Source of the DNA: Clostridiales bacterium | GTDB taxonomy: Bacteria > Bacillota > Clostridia > Oscillospirales > CAG-272 | Length of the DNA stretch: 64,000 nucleotides | Direction of reading: 5' to 3' | NCBI GenBank assembly: GCA_022791195.1 | Contig: JAAVYP010000004.1 | Coordinates: forward strand, 1-64,000 | Shown: positions 50,585 through 59,118 of the stretch, one piece after another | Layout: every line of letters starts with the position of its first letter | How positions within the stretch are numbered: the first letter of the stretch is position 1 | The notes under the pieces: model-generated | The model's input: only the letters and a program-made list of their open reading frames with translations | What the model was told of the DNA's origin: nothing | Databases searched by the model: none | Made by a program: the position numbers and the translations under genes

Positions 50585-50612
50585 GATAAATTGACTGTAT
50601 AGTCAATTTATC
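50585..50612. repeat. Perfect 12-bp stem palindrome
   Basis: gataaattgact-gtat-agtcaatttatc. Confidence 0.9.
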
Positions 50613-50935
50613 TCGCCGAGTTTTGACGCACTTTTTTCTAAAAGTGCGCGGGGTTGCAGGGGTTGGTACCCCTGCAAAGAAAAAAAGGAAAATTTCTCTA
50701 AATTTATAACATAGAGCAGGTTAACTTGTCGTTTTATGGGGGTGTGGGGGTGAAACCCTCGCAAAAAGAAAAAAGTTTTTTGATTATTTAAAACAATAGC
50801 TTTTCTTGCGGGGCGGAGCCCTGTGTAAAGAAAAAGAAACTTATACGTTGATTGTAATGAAACCATTCGACAGCTTCACTTGCGAATTTTATGGGGGCAG
50901 CATGGGGTTTTGAAACCCGCGGAAAACAGCAAAGC
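50612..50935. repeat. Dispersed repeat family A, copy A3
   Basis: ggggttgcaggggttggtacccctgcaaagaaaaaaaggaaaatttctctaaatttataacatagagcaggttaacttgtcgttt, near-identical to A1. Confidence 0.85.
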
Positions 50936-50939
50936 CGTT

Positions 50940-51030
50940 GTTCGCCGCAGAAATAGCTTCGCTATGTTCGCCGCAGAAATAGCTTCGCTATGTCCGCCGC
51001 AGAAACAGCGAAGCTGTTTCTGCTGAAAAA
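50940..51030. repeat. 26-bp tandem repeat (2 full + partial copy)
   Basis: gttcgccgcagaaatagcttcgctat at 50940-50965 and 50966-50991, then gtccgccgcagaaacagcgaagctgtttctgc. Confidence 0.9.
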
Positions 51031-51149
51031 AGGGACGCTTTTTAGCAAGCGTCCCATACCATTTATATTTGTTTAACGATCAAAATCTGTCCGCTGCGGC
51101 GAAAGCCGCAAACGGTTTTATGAAAACGACCTTTCTTGAGCCCACGGTG

Positions 51150-51728
51150 TTATGCGCCCATACATGAGGCATTCTCTTCCAACGAGATTTCGTGGCTTTG
51201 ATCTGCCTCTTCTGTACATAAACCAGAAAGTTTTACGGCCTGATCAATTGCTTTTAAGGCTACACCGGCTACCTGATGATTAAAGCCGCCCTCTGCGTTG
51301 GTGATACAGCCGTTCGCTTCATCCGCAATGCTGTAAAGCATATCTAATACACCCTCTTTGGTCCACTTGCCAAGGGATGCATTCTGTTCACCAAACAACC
51401 CGCATTCAATCGCTAAATGCCGGCAAAAAATCATTTTCTGCCGGCTAAATTCCTTATGTCCCATGACAATGCCATATTTTCTCTGCACAAACTCAAAGGG
51501 ATATTCTTTATAATTGAGTACATTCAGAACAATCGCTTCGGCTAAAGCTTCTCTTTGCTGATCATCACATATCTCTTGTCCGATCCACTCGGAGGCTTTT
51601 TTAATATAGCCTTTATAGGGCTCTTTTTCACGGCATTCCAGTATAGCCCCGCAAAATCGGCGTATCATTCTTGATTCTTCGTCTTGCATCCTGATTACTG
51701 ATTCCTCTCTTTTATCAATTTGCTTCAC
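51150..51728 (-). CDS. Uncharacterised protein divergent from XRE regulator (start may be ATG at 51689)
   Basis: 192-aa ORF; promoter tgtcaa/agtata on the complementary strand (51783-51788 / 51760-51765, 17-bp spacer). Confidence 0.65.
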   Translation of the reverse strand: MKQIDKREESVIRMQDEESRMIRRFCGAILECREKEPYKGYIKKASEWIGQEICDDQQREALAEAIVLNVLNYKEYPFEFVQRKYGIVMGHKEFSRQKMIFCRHLAIECGLFGEQNASLGKWTKEGVLDMLYSIADEANGCITNAEGGFNHQVAGVALKAIDQAVKLSGLCTEEADQSHEISLEENASCMGA

Positions 51729-51744
51729 AGGAACGGGGCATCTT

Positions 51745-51759
51745 GTGAATTACGTTCAC
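51745..51759. promoter_or_regulatory. Operator-like palindrome O1
   Basis: gtgaattacgttcac, immediately downstream of the -10 of the 51150..51728 gene. Confidence 0.65.
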
Positions 51760-51840
51760 AGTATATCATTATATAACCAGAGTGTCAAGTCATTCTTGAA
51801 ATACAAAAACAGGATTTTTCAAAAAATAGAGCAAAAACCC

Positions 51841-51869
51841 TTTACAATGTGAATATTATTCACTATAAT
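51841..51869 (+). promoter_or_regulatory. Promoter of XRE gene with operator O2 in the spacer
   Basis: tttaca 51841-51846, 17-bp spacer containing gtgaatattattcac (51849-51863), tataat 51864-51869. Confidence 0.75.
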
Positions 51870-51962
51870 AAGATGATACCGATCTATGCGCTGTTTTCCA
51901 CCGATTTGTGCCGCGGCGAGTCCCTTGGTACGGCTTTGCCGAACGAAAGAATGGAGATTTCT

Positions 51963-52319
51963 ATGACAGGTAAAATTATTAAAACGCTGCGAACCTCCGC
52001 CGGACTCACACAGCAAGAGCTGGCCGATGTGCTGGAGTTGGATCGCTCCAGCGTGGGCAAATACGAGGCCGGCACCCATCCTTCGCCTGAAGTCATACTT
52101 AAAATTTCGGCTTTTTTTCATGTGAGCGTCGATTATCTTTATGGCCTGCAGGGTAATACGACTCTGTTTGCCAAAGACGAAGCCGAGGCAAAGCTTCTGA
52201 CCATGTTTCGGAAAACAGACGGCATTCCGCTTGAAAAGCGGACAGAAATCGCCGAGTACATTGGCGCCACGATTGATATGTACTTAAAGGCGCTGGGCAG
52301 CGTGCCGAGCGATGTGTAG
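51963..52319 (+). CDS. XRE-family HTH transcriptional regulator
   Basis: MTGKIIKTLRTSAGLTQQELADVLELDRSSVGKYEAGTHPSPEVILKISAFFHVSVDYLYGL. Confidence 0.92.
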   Translation: MTGKIIKTLRTSAGLTQQELADVLELDRSSVGKYEAGTHPSPEVILKISAFFHVSVDYLYGLQGNTTLFAKDEAEAKLLTMFRKTDGIPLEKRTEIAEYIGATIDMYLKALGSVPSDV

Positions 52320-52411
52320 CGGGCGGCATATGCCTTTCGATATGCTTGAATTTTCGCATCAAGTATGATACAATCAGGTTAAGATCATAGTTGACAAGGG
52401 AGCCTCACAAA

Positions 52412-53368
52412 ATGAAACAATGGATTTTGTTGTGCCTTGCCATTGCCTGCATGGTTTGTTTTTCGAGCTGCGGCTGTTCTAAACAGCCAACAACGCCGGC
52501 GGAAAGTACCCGTCCGGCAGCAAGCGGCGTACCCGATGACGGCGCCGATGAGAAACAAGACGGGCAGGAGCCGCCGCCCCTTGGCGCCGGGCCGGGCGTT
52601 TATGACCAGAACGGTCTGTATACCCATCCTGAAACGATCGACGGCGAACCGGTGACTGAGTATGGCCATTATCAAACCGATATCGGCGGCAGCAAAACGA
52701 TCCCCGGGGATGCGATCCCCGGAAACACTGTTTCCGGCGATAACGGAACAGATGACAAGGGCGCCGGCGAAAATAATACCGGTGAAAACGGCGGGGGACA
52801 AGCAGAACCCATTGCCCCGGCAGAGGATCTTTACAAAGACGCCTGTGAGCGGACCTATCACAGTCTTGAAGGATTTACGGCCTTTATTGATTTTGATTTT
52901 TATGCAGACGGACAGCACGATGCTTATCAATATACACTTACCTTTGATCCGGCGACGGGTAGGTATACCGCGACAGAAAAAACCTCCGGTCAGTCGAAAA
53001 CCTATGCGCCCGGAGAACCGTCCGCGTCTGCGCACAGAACCGACCCTGCATTTGTGCGTTTTTGCCGGACATGCAGCTTTGTGCCGCCCCTTTTGCTGAC
53101 CAGGTATAATTTCGATACAACGAAAGAGGGCACCGTCGTCAGCACCATAACAGCCGGAGAGGAGCACCGCCAAGCGCTGCTGGCTGCCTCGAATCTGTTT
53201 GAAGGGTTTGAAACATACGACGAGACCGCCCTTTCGCTTGGTTCTCTTTATTACACAGCATATATCGATGCCAACGGGAATTTGACCGGCACAAACATGC
53301 AGTATACGCTGCATCTGAACGATTCAGAAATTGATATAACGGCGATGGTGAATATACGATATGAATAA
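52412..53368 (+). CDS. Lipoprotein of unknown function (tandem array member 1)
   Basis: MKQWILLCLAIACMVCFSSCGCSK lipobox; low-complexity GDAIPGNTVSGDNGTDDKGAGENNTGENGG linker. Confidence 0.75.
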   Translation: MKQWILLCLAIACMVCFSSCGCSKQPTTPAESTRPAASGVPDDGADEKQDGQEPPPLGAGPGVYDQNGLYTHPETIDGEPVTEYGHYQTDIGGSKTIPGDAIPGNTVSGDNGTDDKGAGENNTGENGGGQAEPIAPAEDLYKDACERTYHSLEGFTAFIDFDFYADGQHDAYQYTLTFDPATGRYTATEKTSGQSKTYAPGEPSASAHRTDPAFVRFCRTCSFVPPLLLTRYNFDTTKEGTVVSTITAGEEHRQALLAASNLFEGFETYDETALSLGSLYYTAYIDANGNLTGTNMQYTLHLNDSEIDITAMVNIRYE

Positions 53369-53984
53369 ACTTTGTTTTCTTTCCCTGGTGCTTTTGCTGT
53401 TAGTGCCCTGTCTTGTGGCATGCAAAAGCAGCCCGGCTTTTGAACCTGGAACAGAATCGGCGCTCACCCTGGACGCCTATAATGCGGCTGTCGAGGACAG
53501 CAAGGACGACAGTGCCGCGCTGCATGAAAAAACAACGATTGGCTGCCAGCTTTTTGGCCAAACCTTTCAGTATGTTTATGAAATCACGCAGGAAGGCGAG
53601 GGCTATATCGCAAAAGATGCTGAAACCGGCGGAGTCTATTCGTCAGACGAATTTGAGAACGCCGATATGTTTTTCCTGCGCTTTGGCCGGCTGCCGCCGG
53701 TGGACAGCGAGCAGTTTCTCTCTTATGAGCTGCAGGAACAAAGCGTAACCGCGGCCCTGCCGTCCGAAGCGTTTCGCGAGCGCCTGCTGCAAGCAAGCTC
53801 TTTGTTTGCGGGCATCGGGGCGAATACTGATCAAATAACCCTTGGCGACTGTACATACCAGGCTGAATTAGATGCCGAAGGCCGCCTTGCCGCCTATACG
53901 TATACGGTAACTACGTCGTTAAACACGACAGGGGTCGGCTTTACTGCCGACGTAACCCTGCGCGTTGAAAGACATCTTTCGTAA
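53361..53984 (+). CDS. Lipoprotein of unknown function (tandem array member 2)
   Basis: MNKLCFLSLVLLLLVPCLVACKSS lipobox; starts within the 3' end of member 1. Confidence 0.75.
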   Translation: MNKLCFLSLVLLLLVPCLVACKSSPAFEPGTESALTLDAYNAAVEDSKDDSAALHEKTTIGCQLFGQTFQYVYEITQEGEGYIAKDAETGGVYSSDEFENADMFFLRFGRLPPVDSEQFLSYELQEQSVTAALPSEAFRERLLQASSLFAGIGANTDQITLGDCTYQAELDAEGRLAAYTYTVTTSLNTTGVGFTADVTLRVERHLS

Positions 53985-54059
53985 ACCGCCGGATCTTTTC
54001 CCCGCTCACGTTTGCTTGACTGCCCCGCGAATTGAATGAATCGATTTAGGAGATTTTTT

Positions 54060-54926
54060 ATGAAGCGTATCTGTGTTCTTCTGCTAATCAGCGCCCTTTT
54101 TCTGTGCGCCTGTTCCGCGCCCACTTATGAGACTATCCTGCAAAAATGGGATAAGCAGGATCGTTTTTACCTGACCCTGACCCATAAAAAAGAGGTTGTC
54201 TTTGCCGACGAGGGACAAGAGCCAATGACAGCCGAGCTTTCGGCCAAGCTGCAAATGAAAAAAGACGATGGCCGGGCGCTTTATCAGTATATTGAAACCG
54301 ACAGCGCGCCGGTGTATTTCGCTGATGGCTATGAATACCGCGAGCTGATGGACGTGAAATATCGAAATCCAATCAGCGAAGAGGATTTTTTGCAGGATCT
54401 CTCGTTTGTAAAACCCCTGCCGGCCGAGCAGGCGCTGACCGAAAAAATCGAGGAGGCACAGCTTGCCGTCACGCTGGAAAACGACTGGGCGCTGGCTTTG
54501 ATGAAGGACTGCAACCCTGATTTTGCCGACACCATCACAGACGGCAGCCTGCACTATACCGCCAAAATCGAAAAAAAGCGGATCAAATCCTACACATATG
54601 AATTTACCCTGCATGGCCAAGATGAGGAAATGGGCGATTACACCATCACCGATATTTATACCGTCAGGGCCGAACCGACGGTGCCCTCCTTTTCGCTGCC
54701 AAACGATCTTTCCTCTTACGCAGAGATGAATTTGAAGGAATATGAAGATCAGTCGGAAGAAGAATGGCAGCGACAGATTTTGTTCGTTATGTTAGAGGCC
54801 CTCTACAATCCGGATGGTTCAAAGGCAGAGAATTTTGACCAGTATTATGAGGAATTTAAAGAAATGTATGGCGAAGAGTATATGAAGCTCGTCACCGAGG
54901 CGGCCGACATGTTTAGAGGACAATAA
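54060..54926 (+). CDS. Lipoprotein of unknown function (tandem array member 3)
   Basis: MKRICVLLLISALFLCACSAP lipobox; HYTAKIEKKRIKSYTYEFTLHG resembles C-terminal segments of members 1 and 2. Confidence 0.75.
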   Translation: MKRICVLLLISALFLCACSAPTYETILQKWDKQDRFYLTLTHKKEVVFADEGQEPMTAELSAKLQMKKDDGRALYQYIETDSAPVYFADGYEYRELMDVKYRNPISEEDFLQDLSFVKPLPAEQALTEKIEEAQLAVTLENDWALALMKDCNPDFADTITDGSLHYTAKIEKKRIKSYTYEFTLHGQDEEMGDYTITDIYTVRAEPTVPSFSLPNDLSSYAEMNLKEYEDQSEEEWQRQILFVMLEALYNPDGSKAENFDQYYEEFKEMYGEEYMKLVTEAADMFRGQ

Positions 54927-54957
54927 ACGACAAATACGCGGTGCGCACGGAAAACAG

Positions 54958-55013
54958 CCGCCGAGGTAACACACATCGGCCGCCGAGGAAATACATCGGC
55001 CGCCGAAGCAAAG
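54958..55013. repeat. Short imperfect tandem repeat (~20 bp x3)
   Basis: ccgccgaggtaacacacatcgg / ccgccgaggaaatacatcgg / ccgccgaagcaaagcatcgg. Confidence 0.8.
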
Positions 55014-55042
55014 CATCGGCTGAAGCGATATCCGACACATAG

Positions 55043-55077
55043 AAAAACCCGAGAGGCAGATGTCTCTCGGGTTTTTG
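55043..55077. terminator. Intrinsic terminator
   Basis: aaaaacccgagag-gcagatgt-ctctcgggttttt, A and T tracts on both sides. Confidence 0.9.
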
Positions 55078-55135
55078 TGTCGGTTGTATGGGAGCGGCCG
55101 GTTTTGCTTGACTGCTCCCCTTTTTCTGCGGCCGG

Positions 55136-56509
55136 TTAGCGAAACGAATCGATAGGTGTTGCTTCGATATCAACATAGGGAAAGACATAGGCAAAGGCGG
55201 TTTCCTCGCTGCAGGAGTAAACCCGGCCGTCCTGAAAGGCAAGATGGTAAAGGCCGGTGTCAGTTGCCTTGTATATGGTCTTTAGCTGTGTAAAGGGTTC
55301 ATTGATCTGTGTAAACAGCGCTGTATTGTCCACGAATCCCTTGGGGTAAAGCGCTACCCCGGTTTTAGCGGCTAAAAGCAGCATCACCAAAGAAACTATG
55401 ATCATCGAATGGGTAAGCCTGGTCAGGCGGCGCCGTTCTTCTTTGGAATCCATTAAGAAGCGGAGCTGCGTCCATTGTTTTCTTTTTTTCCGGCTCATGA
55501 AACGGGGATAAATGAAATTCGAGCCGCATAAAGCTAAGAGCAGCGCGCAAAGCAGAATGGTCAAAAACATCAGCGGGCTCCATAGGGAGGAGGCATACAG
55601 CGCGTTCCGGTAAATCGCCAGATAGGCCAGCAAAAAGAACAGAAAAGACCCCGCTAAGCAAACCGGCAAAAGAACCAGCATGCCGAGAAGCTGTGCGGCA
55701 ATGCGCGGCAGGCCCGAAACAGCCCCCGCATGTAAATAGGTGTTGCACGCTTGGCTTGCCGCCTGATAGCTGGCCCCGGCGCTCAACGTTTTCATAAAGC
55801 GAAACAGCCGCTGTTCATAAAAGCTTTTGTTGTCATATTTGGCGAAGCGCTTGACGGCCGCGTCGTAACGTCCGGCGGCAAAGTCGGCATACCATTTACT
55901 GCAAAAGCGGGCTACATACCACTCTCGATAAGCGGCTAACTGCCAGTCAAGCAGCAGAGCGGAACCCTGGGCGGTGTCCTCAAAAATATCCATTTTAAAG
56001 AAGCGCTGCAGTTCCCGCCTTTTTTGATTTTTCGCCCGGTTGGTCAGCGCGGGGTCACAGGCAAGGCCGCTTATACGCTCCTTATAGCCCGCAAGAGCGT
56101 CAAAAAGCACCTGTACACAGGCGGACAGCCGCTGAGGACTTTCAATATAGGGAAAGATATAACAGTTAAAGTCGTTTTCGTTCAGCAGATAAAGCAAATC
56201 GTACAGCGAAAAATCAATCTTTTCGGCCGGGTCAACCGTGTCTCGGGCAGTGCCTGCGGCCGTCATGCCTGTCTCGCTGCCGATTGCAATGCGGCATTCC
56301 AACACACTGCGCGCCTTGCCTAAATAAGTATTATAAATCAAGGATGCTTGAAATCCGGTGAATGAAAAAACAGCGGCCGCGCCCTGCACGCCTTTTGTCT
56401 TTCGGCTTGCAACGGGCAGAAAAACATACCCGAGCGCCTCGGATTCTTTGGCAAACCGGGCGCATTCCAGCGCAAACCGGTCGATGATCGCATTGTCTGT
56501 TTGCTCCAA
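55136..56509 (-). CDS. Multi-TM membrane protein of unknown function
   Basis: 457 aa; TMs such as LLGMLVLLPVCLAGSFLFFLLAYLAIY, SLWSPLMFLTILLCALLLALCG and MIIVSLVMLLLAAKTGVALYP; no family recognised. Confidence 0.7.
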   Translation of the reverse strand: MEQTDNAIIDRFALECARFAKESEALGYVFLPVASRKTKGVQGAAAVFSFTGFQASLIYNTYLGKARSVLECRIAIGSETGMTAAGTARDTVDPAEKIDFSLYDLLYLLNENDFNCYIFPYIESPQRLSACVQVLFDALAGYKERISGLACDPALTNRAKNQKRRELQRFFKMDIFEDTAQGSALLLDWQLAAYREWYVARFCSKWYADFAAGRYDAAVKRFAKYDNKSFYEQRLFRFMKTLSAGASYQAASQACNTYLHAGAVSGLPRIAAQLLGMLVLLPVCLAGSFLFFLLAYLAIYRNALYASSLWSPLMFLTILLCALLLALCGSNFIYPRFMSRKKRKQWTQLRFLMDSKEERRRLTRLTHSMIIVSLVMLLLAAKTGVALYPKGFVDNTALFTQINEPFTQLKTIYKATDTGLYHLAFQDGRVYSCSEETAFAYVFPYVDIEATPIDSFR

Positions 56510-56540
56510 AGCACATCCCCTCCTTTATCGCAAAATATAA

Positions 56541-56815
56541 TAGAAGTAAATCAAAGGTTTGCTTCGTAATACTACAAAGCTTCCGCTGCCTTAAAGTTTA
56601 GAGGTTTTGGCTCTGCCAAAATTTCGCTTGGTTAAGCGAAAAGCTAAACTTTGGAAGCTAACCGTAGGTTTGCTTCATGATACCACAAAGCTTTCACTGT
56701 CTTAAAGTTTAACGATGCCGGTATCACCGGCAGAGCGTGCAAATGCACGATCAGTTAAACTTTAGAAGCCAACCGTAGGTTTGCTTCTATTATACCATAA
56801 AATTCCGACTTCGCA
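56541..56815. repeat. Palindromic modular repeat family B, copy B2 (minus orientation)
   Basis: Complement reads aagcaaacctacggttggcttctaaagtttaactgatcgtgcatttgcacgctctgccggtgataccggcatcgttaaac, matching B1. Confidence 0.88.
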
Positions 56816-56870
56816 AGCAAACATATTTTGAATTTCAGCGCCGGCTGTCTTAGCGGGTACGCCACAAGCA

Positions 56871-56925
56871 TAAAACCCACCATGCTTCTTTCGAGGACGA
56901 AAGACATCATAGTGGGTTTTTTCTG
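56871..56925 (-). terminator. Intrinsic terminator-like hairpin downstream of DUF4358-like gene
   Basis: aaaacccaccatg..catagtgggtttttt. Confidence 0.7.
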
Positions 56926-56926
56926 C

Positions 56927-57460
56927 TTACTTTAACTTCTCAATGGCTTCTTGTGCGCGGGTGTTGTCGGGGGTGATCAGCAAAATCGCAAAAGGACCGT
57001 CGGTGTAGGTTTTTGCATTTTGCATCATGCCGGCAAAGGAGGGATCGTACATGGATTTGTCACCGCCCGACAAGGTTTCGAGCCGGCGGTCTAACAGGGC
57101 TTTTAGCTGCTCGGCGTTTTCCTCATTGGCGGCTTTGAGCACCTGTACCTCGAAAGTCTCTTTGCTGTTGCAGATGTAGAGCGCATATTCTTTGATAAGT
57201 GCAAATTCAGGACACTCTTCAAACAGGCCGTCCTCAATCAGCGAGAGGGTGAAGGTGTCAATTTCCTGTCTTTGTTCGCTGTCGTTTGCATAGCGGTGTT
57301 CGGCCTGGGGGGTGTTTTCGTCTGCGTCGAGCACGGCTTGTACAATATCGTCGCTGGTGACGCCGGACGGAAAGGTTTTCGACTGGCTGCCGCAGGCGGC
57401 GGTCATCGCCAGCAGGGCGATCAGGCAAAGCAATAAAATCAGTTTCTTTTTCATAATCAT
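56927..57460 (-). CDS. DUF4358-like lipoprotein
   Basis: LLAMTAACGSQ lipobox; SDDIVQAVLDAD..IEEYALYICNSKETFEVQVLKA-type organisation; next to DHHW/MBOAT genes. Confidence 0.7.
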   Translation of the reverse strand: MIMKKKLILLLCLIALLAMTAACGSQSKTFPSGVTSDDIVQAVLDADENTPQAEHRYANDSEQRQEIDTFTLSLIEDGLFEECPEFALIKEYALYICNSKETFEVQVLKAANEENAEQLKALLDRRLETLSGGDKSMYDPSFAGMMQNAKTYTDGPFAILLITPDNTRAQEAIEKLK

Positions 57461-57506
57461 CTACTCTCCTAAATCGGTTAATAAAATGGTGTTTATGGAT
57501 TCTCTT

Positions 57507-58889
57507 TTACTTCGCGTAATTGCAAATGCTGATGTTCGCGTTTTCCAGCATGACTTTCAGCAAATTGCGCTCGGATACGATGTAAATCACATAATCGGGA
57601 TTGGCCTTTCTCAGGGTCTCTTTATCTAATTTATAACTGTGGCTGTTTTGCCAGTATACGGTGGAGAACCGATCGTTGACCATATCATATGCCGTGCAGC
57701 CAAAGGAATCCCGGCAGATCACCGCGGTGGGCAGATCGCTTGCCGCTTGGTTTTTGATGGTAGCCGCCGACGAGTTTGTGCCGTTGACGTAAATGCTTTT
57801 GCCGCCCCGGTAGACACTGGACAGGGTATCGGTCGGCATTTTTAATGAATACAGGGTGGTCAGCTCGCTGATTTTGGTGCGCTCGGGCTTGCCGGCGCTG
57901 CCGGTTTTTGAATAATTTTCAAAGCCGCCGTTGTCGCCAAACGAGAAAAGCGCGTCGCCGCCCCAAAGGGTTTCGGTATAAAAGCCCATGTCGCTGACGC
58001 TGCGGGGCGCGGCCGCCGGATGCTTCTCTGCCACATGCTCCATCAGCGCGGCAATACCCCAGTAGGCGCCGTAGGTTGACCAGTGCGAGTCGGTGTTGTG
58101 ATAAATTTTGTAGCCGAAGCCATCGTTTTTATGCTCGATAAAAGAATCTAACGGATAGATCACCGTGGCGCCTTCTTGCTCGGCGATTTCTTTGAATGCG
58201 CTGAACACACTGTTTTCAGCCGGCGTTTTGTAAGCTTCGGGCAGGCTTTCGGGATAAACCGCCGCCGAAGAGGGCACGACCAGATAAATTAACTCGGCAT
58301 CGGGATTGACCTCTTGCAGGGTTTGCTTGTTCGCGGCGATGTTCTTTTCTGCCCGCTCTTGTATCGAGGGGGTGACAACATCCGACAGGGTGTAGGAAAG
58401 CAGCGCGCTGTAGAAATGCATGCGGCTGTTTTCGACGAACACGGGCATGTATTCGTCGGCTGTCATCTTGTTTTCCATCTGGGTATAGGTGGCTGTGGCT
58501 GTCGAGGCGGCCGAGGAGGCGCCGTCCTCATAAAGCTCCTTGACGCTGATTTCACAGGTTTCGCTAAGGGCAATCTGGCCGATGAAGTAGCTGCTCTCGG
58601 GCAGATAATCGGGGATGATTTTGGTGGTTTCGATGCCGTCGCCCGATACCTCGATTGCGTCGCAGTTGGCAGAGCTGATGCCGCCGACAATGCAGATGCC
58701 GGTCGCGACCGGCGTGCAGATGGTGATTTCGGGTGCGGCCGGCAGATTGGTGTCTGCTGTGGCTTCATCTGTGTTTTCGGGGCCGTTCACAGCCGCCGGC
58801 TCGGATTGCTTTTGACAGGCGGCCAACGATAAGCCGGCCAGCATGGCGGCCATGGCCAGCAAAAGACAGAAAATGCGTTTTTTCATCAT
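57507..58889 (-). CDS. DHHW family protein (AlgX/SGNH-like, O-acetylation-associated)
   Basis: ELIYLVVPSSAAVYPESLPEAY..YKIYHNTDSHWSTYGAYWGIAALM..VICRDSFGCTAYDMVNDRFSTVYW. Confidence 0.85.
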   Translation of the reverse strand: MMKKRIFCLLLAMAAMLAGLSLAACQKQSEPAAVNGPENTDEATADTNLPAAPEITICTPVATGICIVGGISSANCDAIEVSGDGIETTKIIPDYLPESSYFIGQIALSETCEISVKELYEDGASSAASTATATYTQMENKMTADEYMPVFVENSRMHFYSALLSYTLSDVVTPSIQERAEKNIAANKQTLQEVNPDAELIYLVVPSSAAVYPESLPEAYKTPAENSVFSAFKEIAEQEGATVIYPLDSFIEHKNDGFGYKIYHNTDSHWSTYGAYWGIAALMEHVAEKHPAAAPRSVSDMGFYTETLWGGDALFSFGDNGGFENYSKTGSAGKPERTKISELTTLYSLKMPTDTLSSVYRGGKSIYVNGTNSSAATIKNQAASDLPTAVICRDSFGCTAYDMVNDRFSTVYWQNSHSYKLDKETLRKANPDYVIYIVSERNLLKVMLENANISICNYAK

Positions 58890-58982
58890 GGTTGTTGTTC
58901 CTTTTCCTCATTTATATATATATAATTTTCACAGTATCAAATGGCTTTTCCCAAACAAACTAACGATATGCTTGGGATAACC

Positions 58983-59118
58983 GAAGCAAATCCCCGATTT
59001 GCTTTTTTTATCGCAAAAAATATAAACAAACTTAAAGTTTATCGTTTTTGGCAGAGCCAAAATTTCGCTTGGAAAAGCGAAAAGAGAAACTTTAGAAGCA
59101 AATCTCCGATTTGCTTCA
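58983..59118. repeat. Palindromic modular repeat family B, copy B3 (minus orientation)
   Basis: gaagcaaatccccgatttgctt ... ggcagagccaaaatttcgcttggaaaagcgaaaagagaaactttagaagcaaatctccgatttgcttc. Confidence 0.85.

Noticed and set aside
50940-51030. Possible CRISPR array
   Set aside because: Repeat units are directly adjacent with no spacers, and no cas genes are present in the window.
52385-53314. 309-aa minus-strand ORF
   Set aside because: Antisense to the lipoprotein with SD, signal peptide and lipobox; Arg/Cys/Gly-rich composition is typical of shadow translation.
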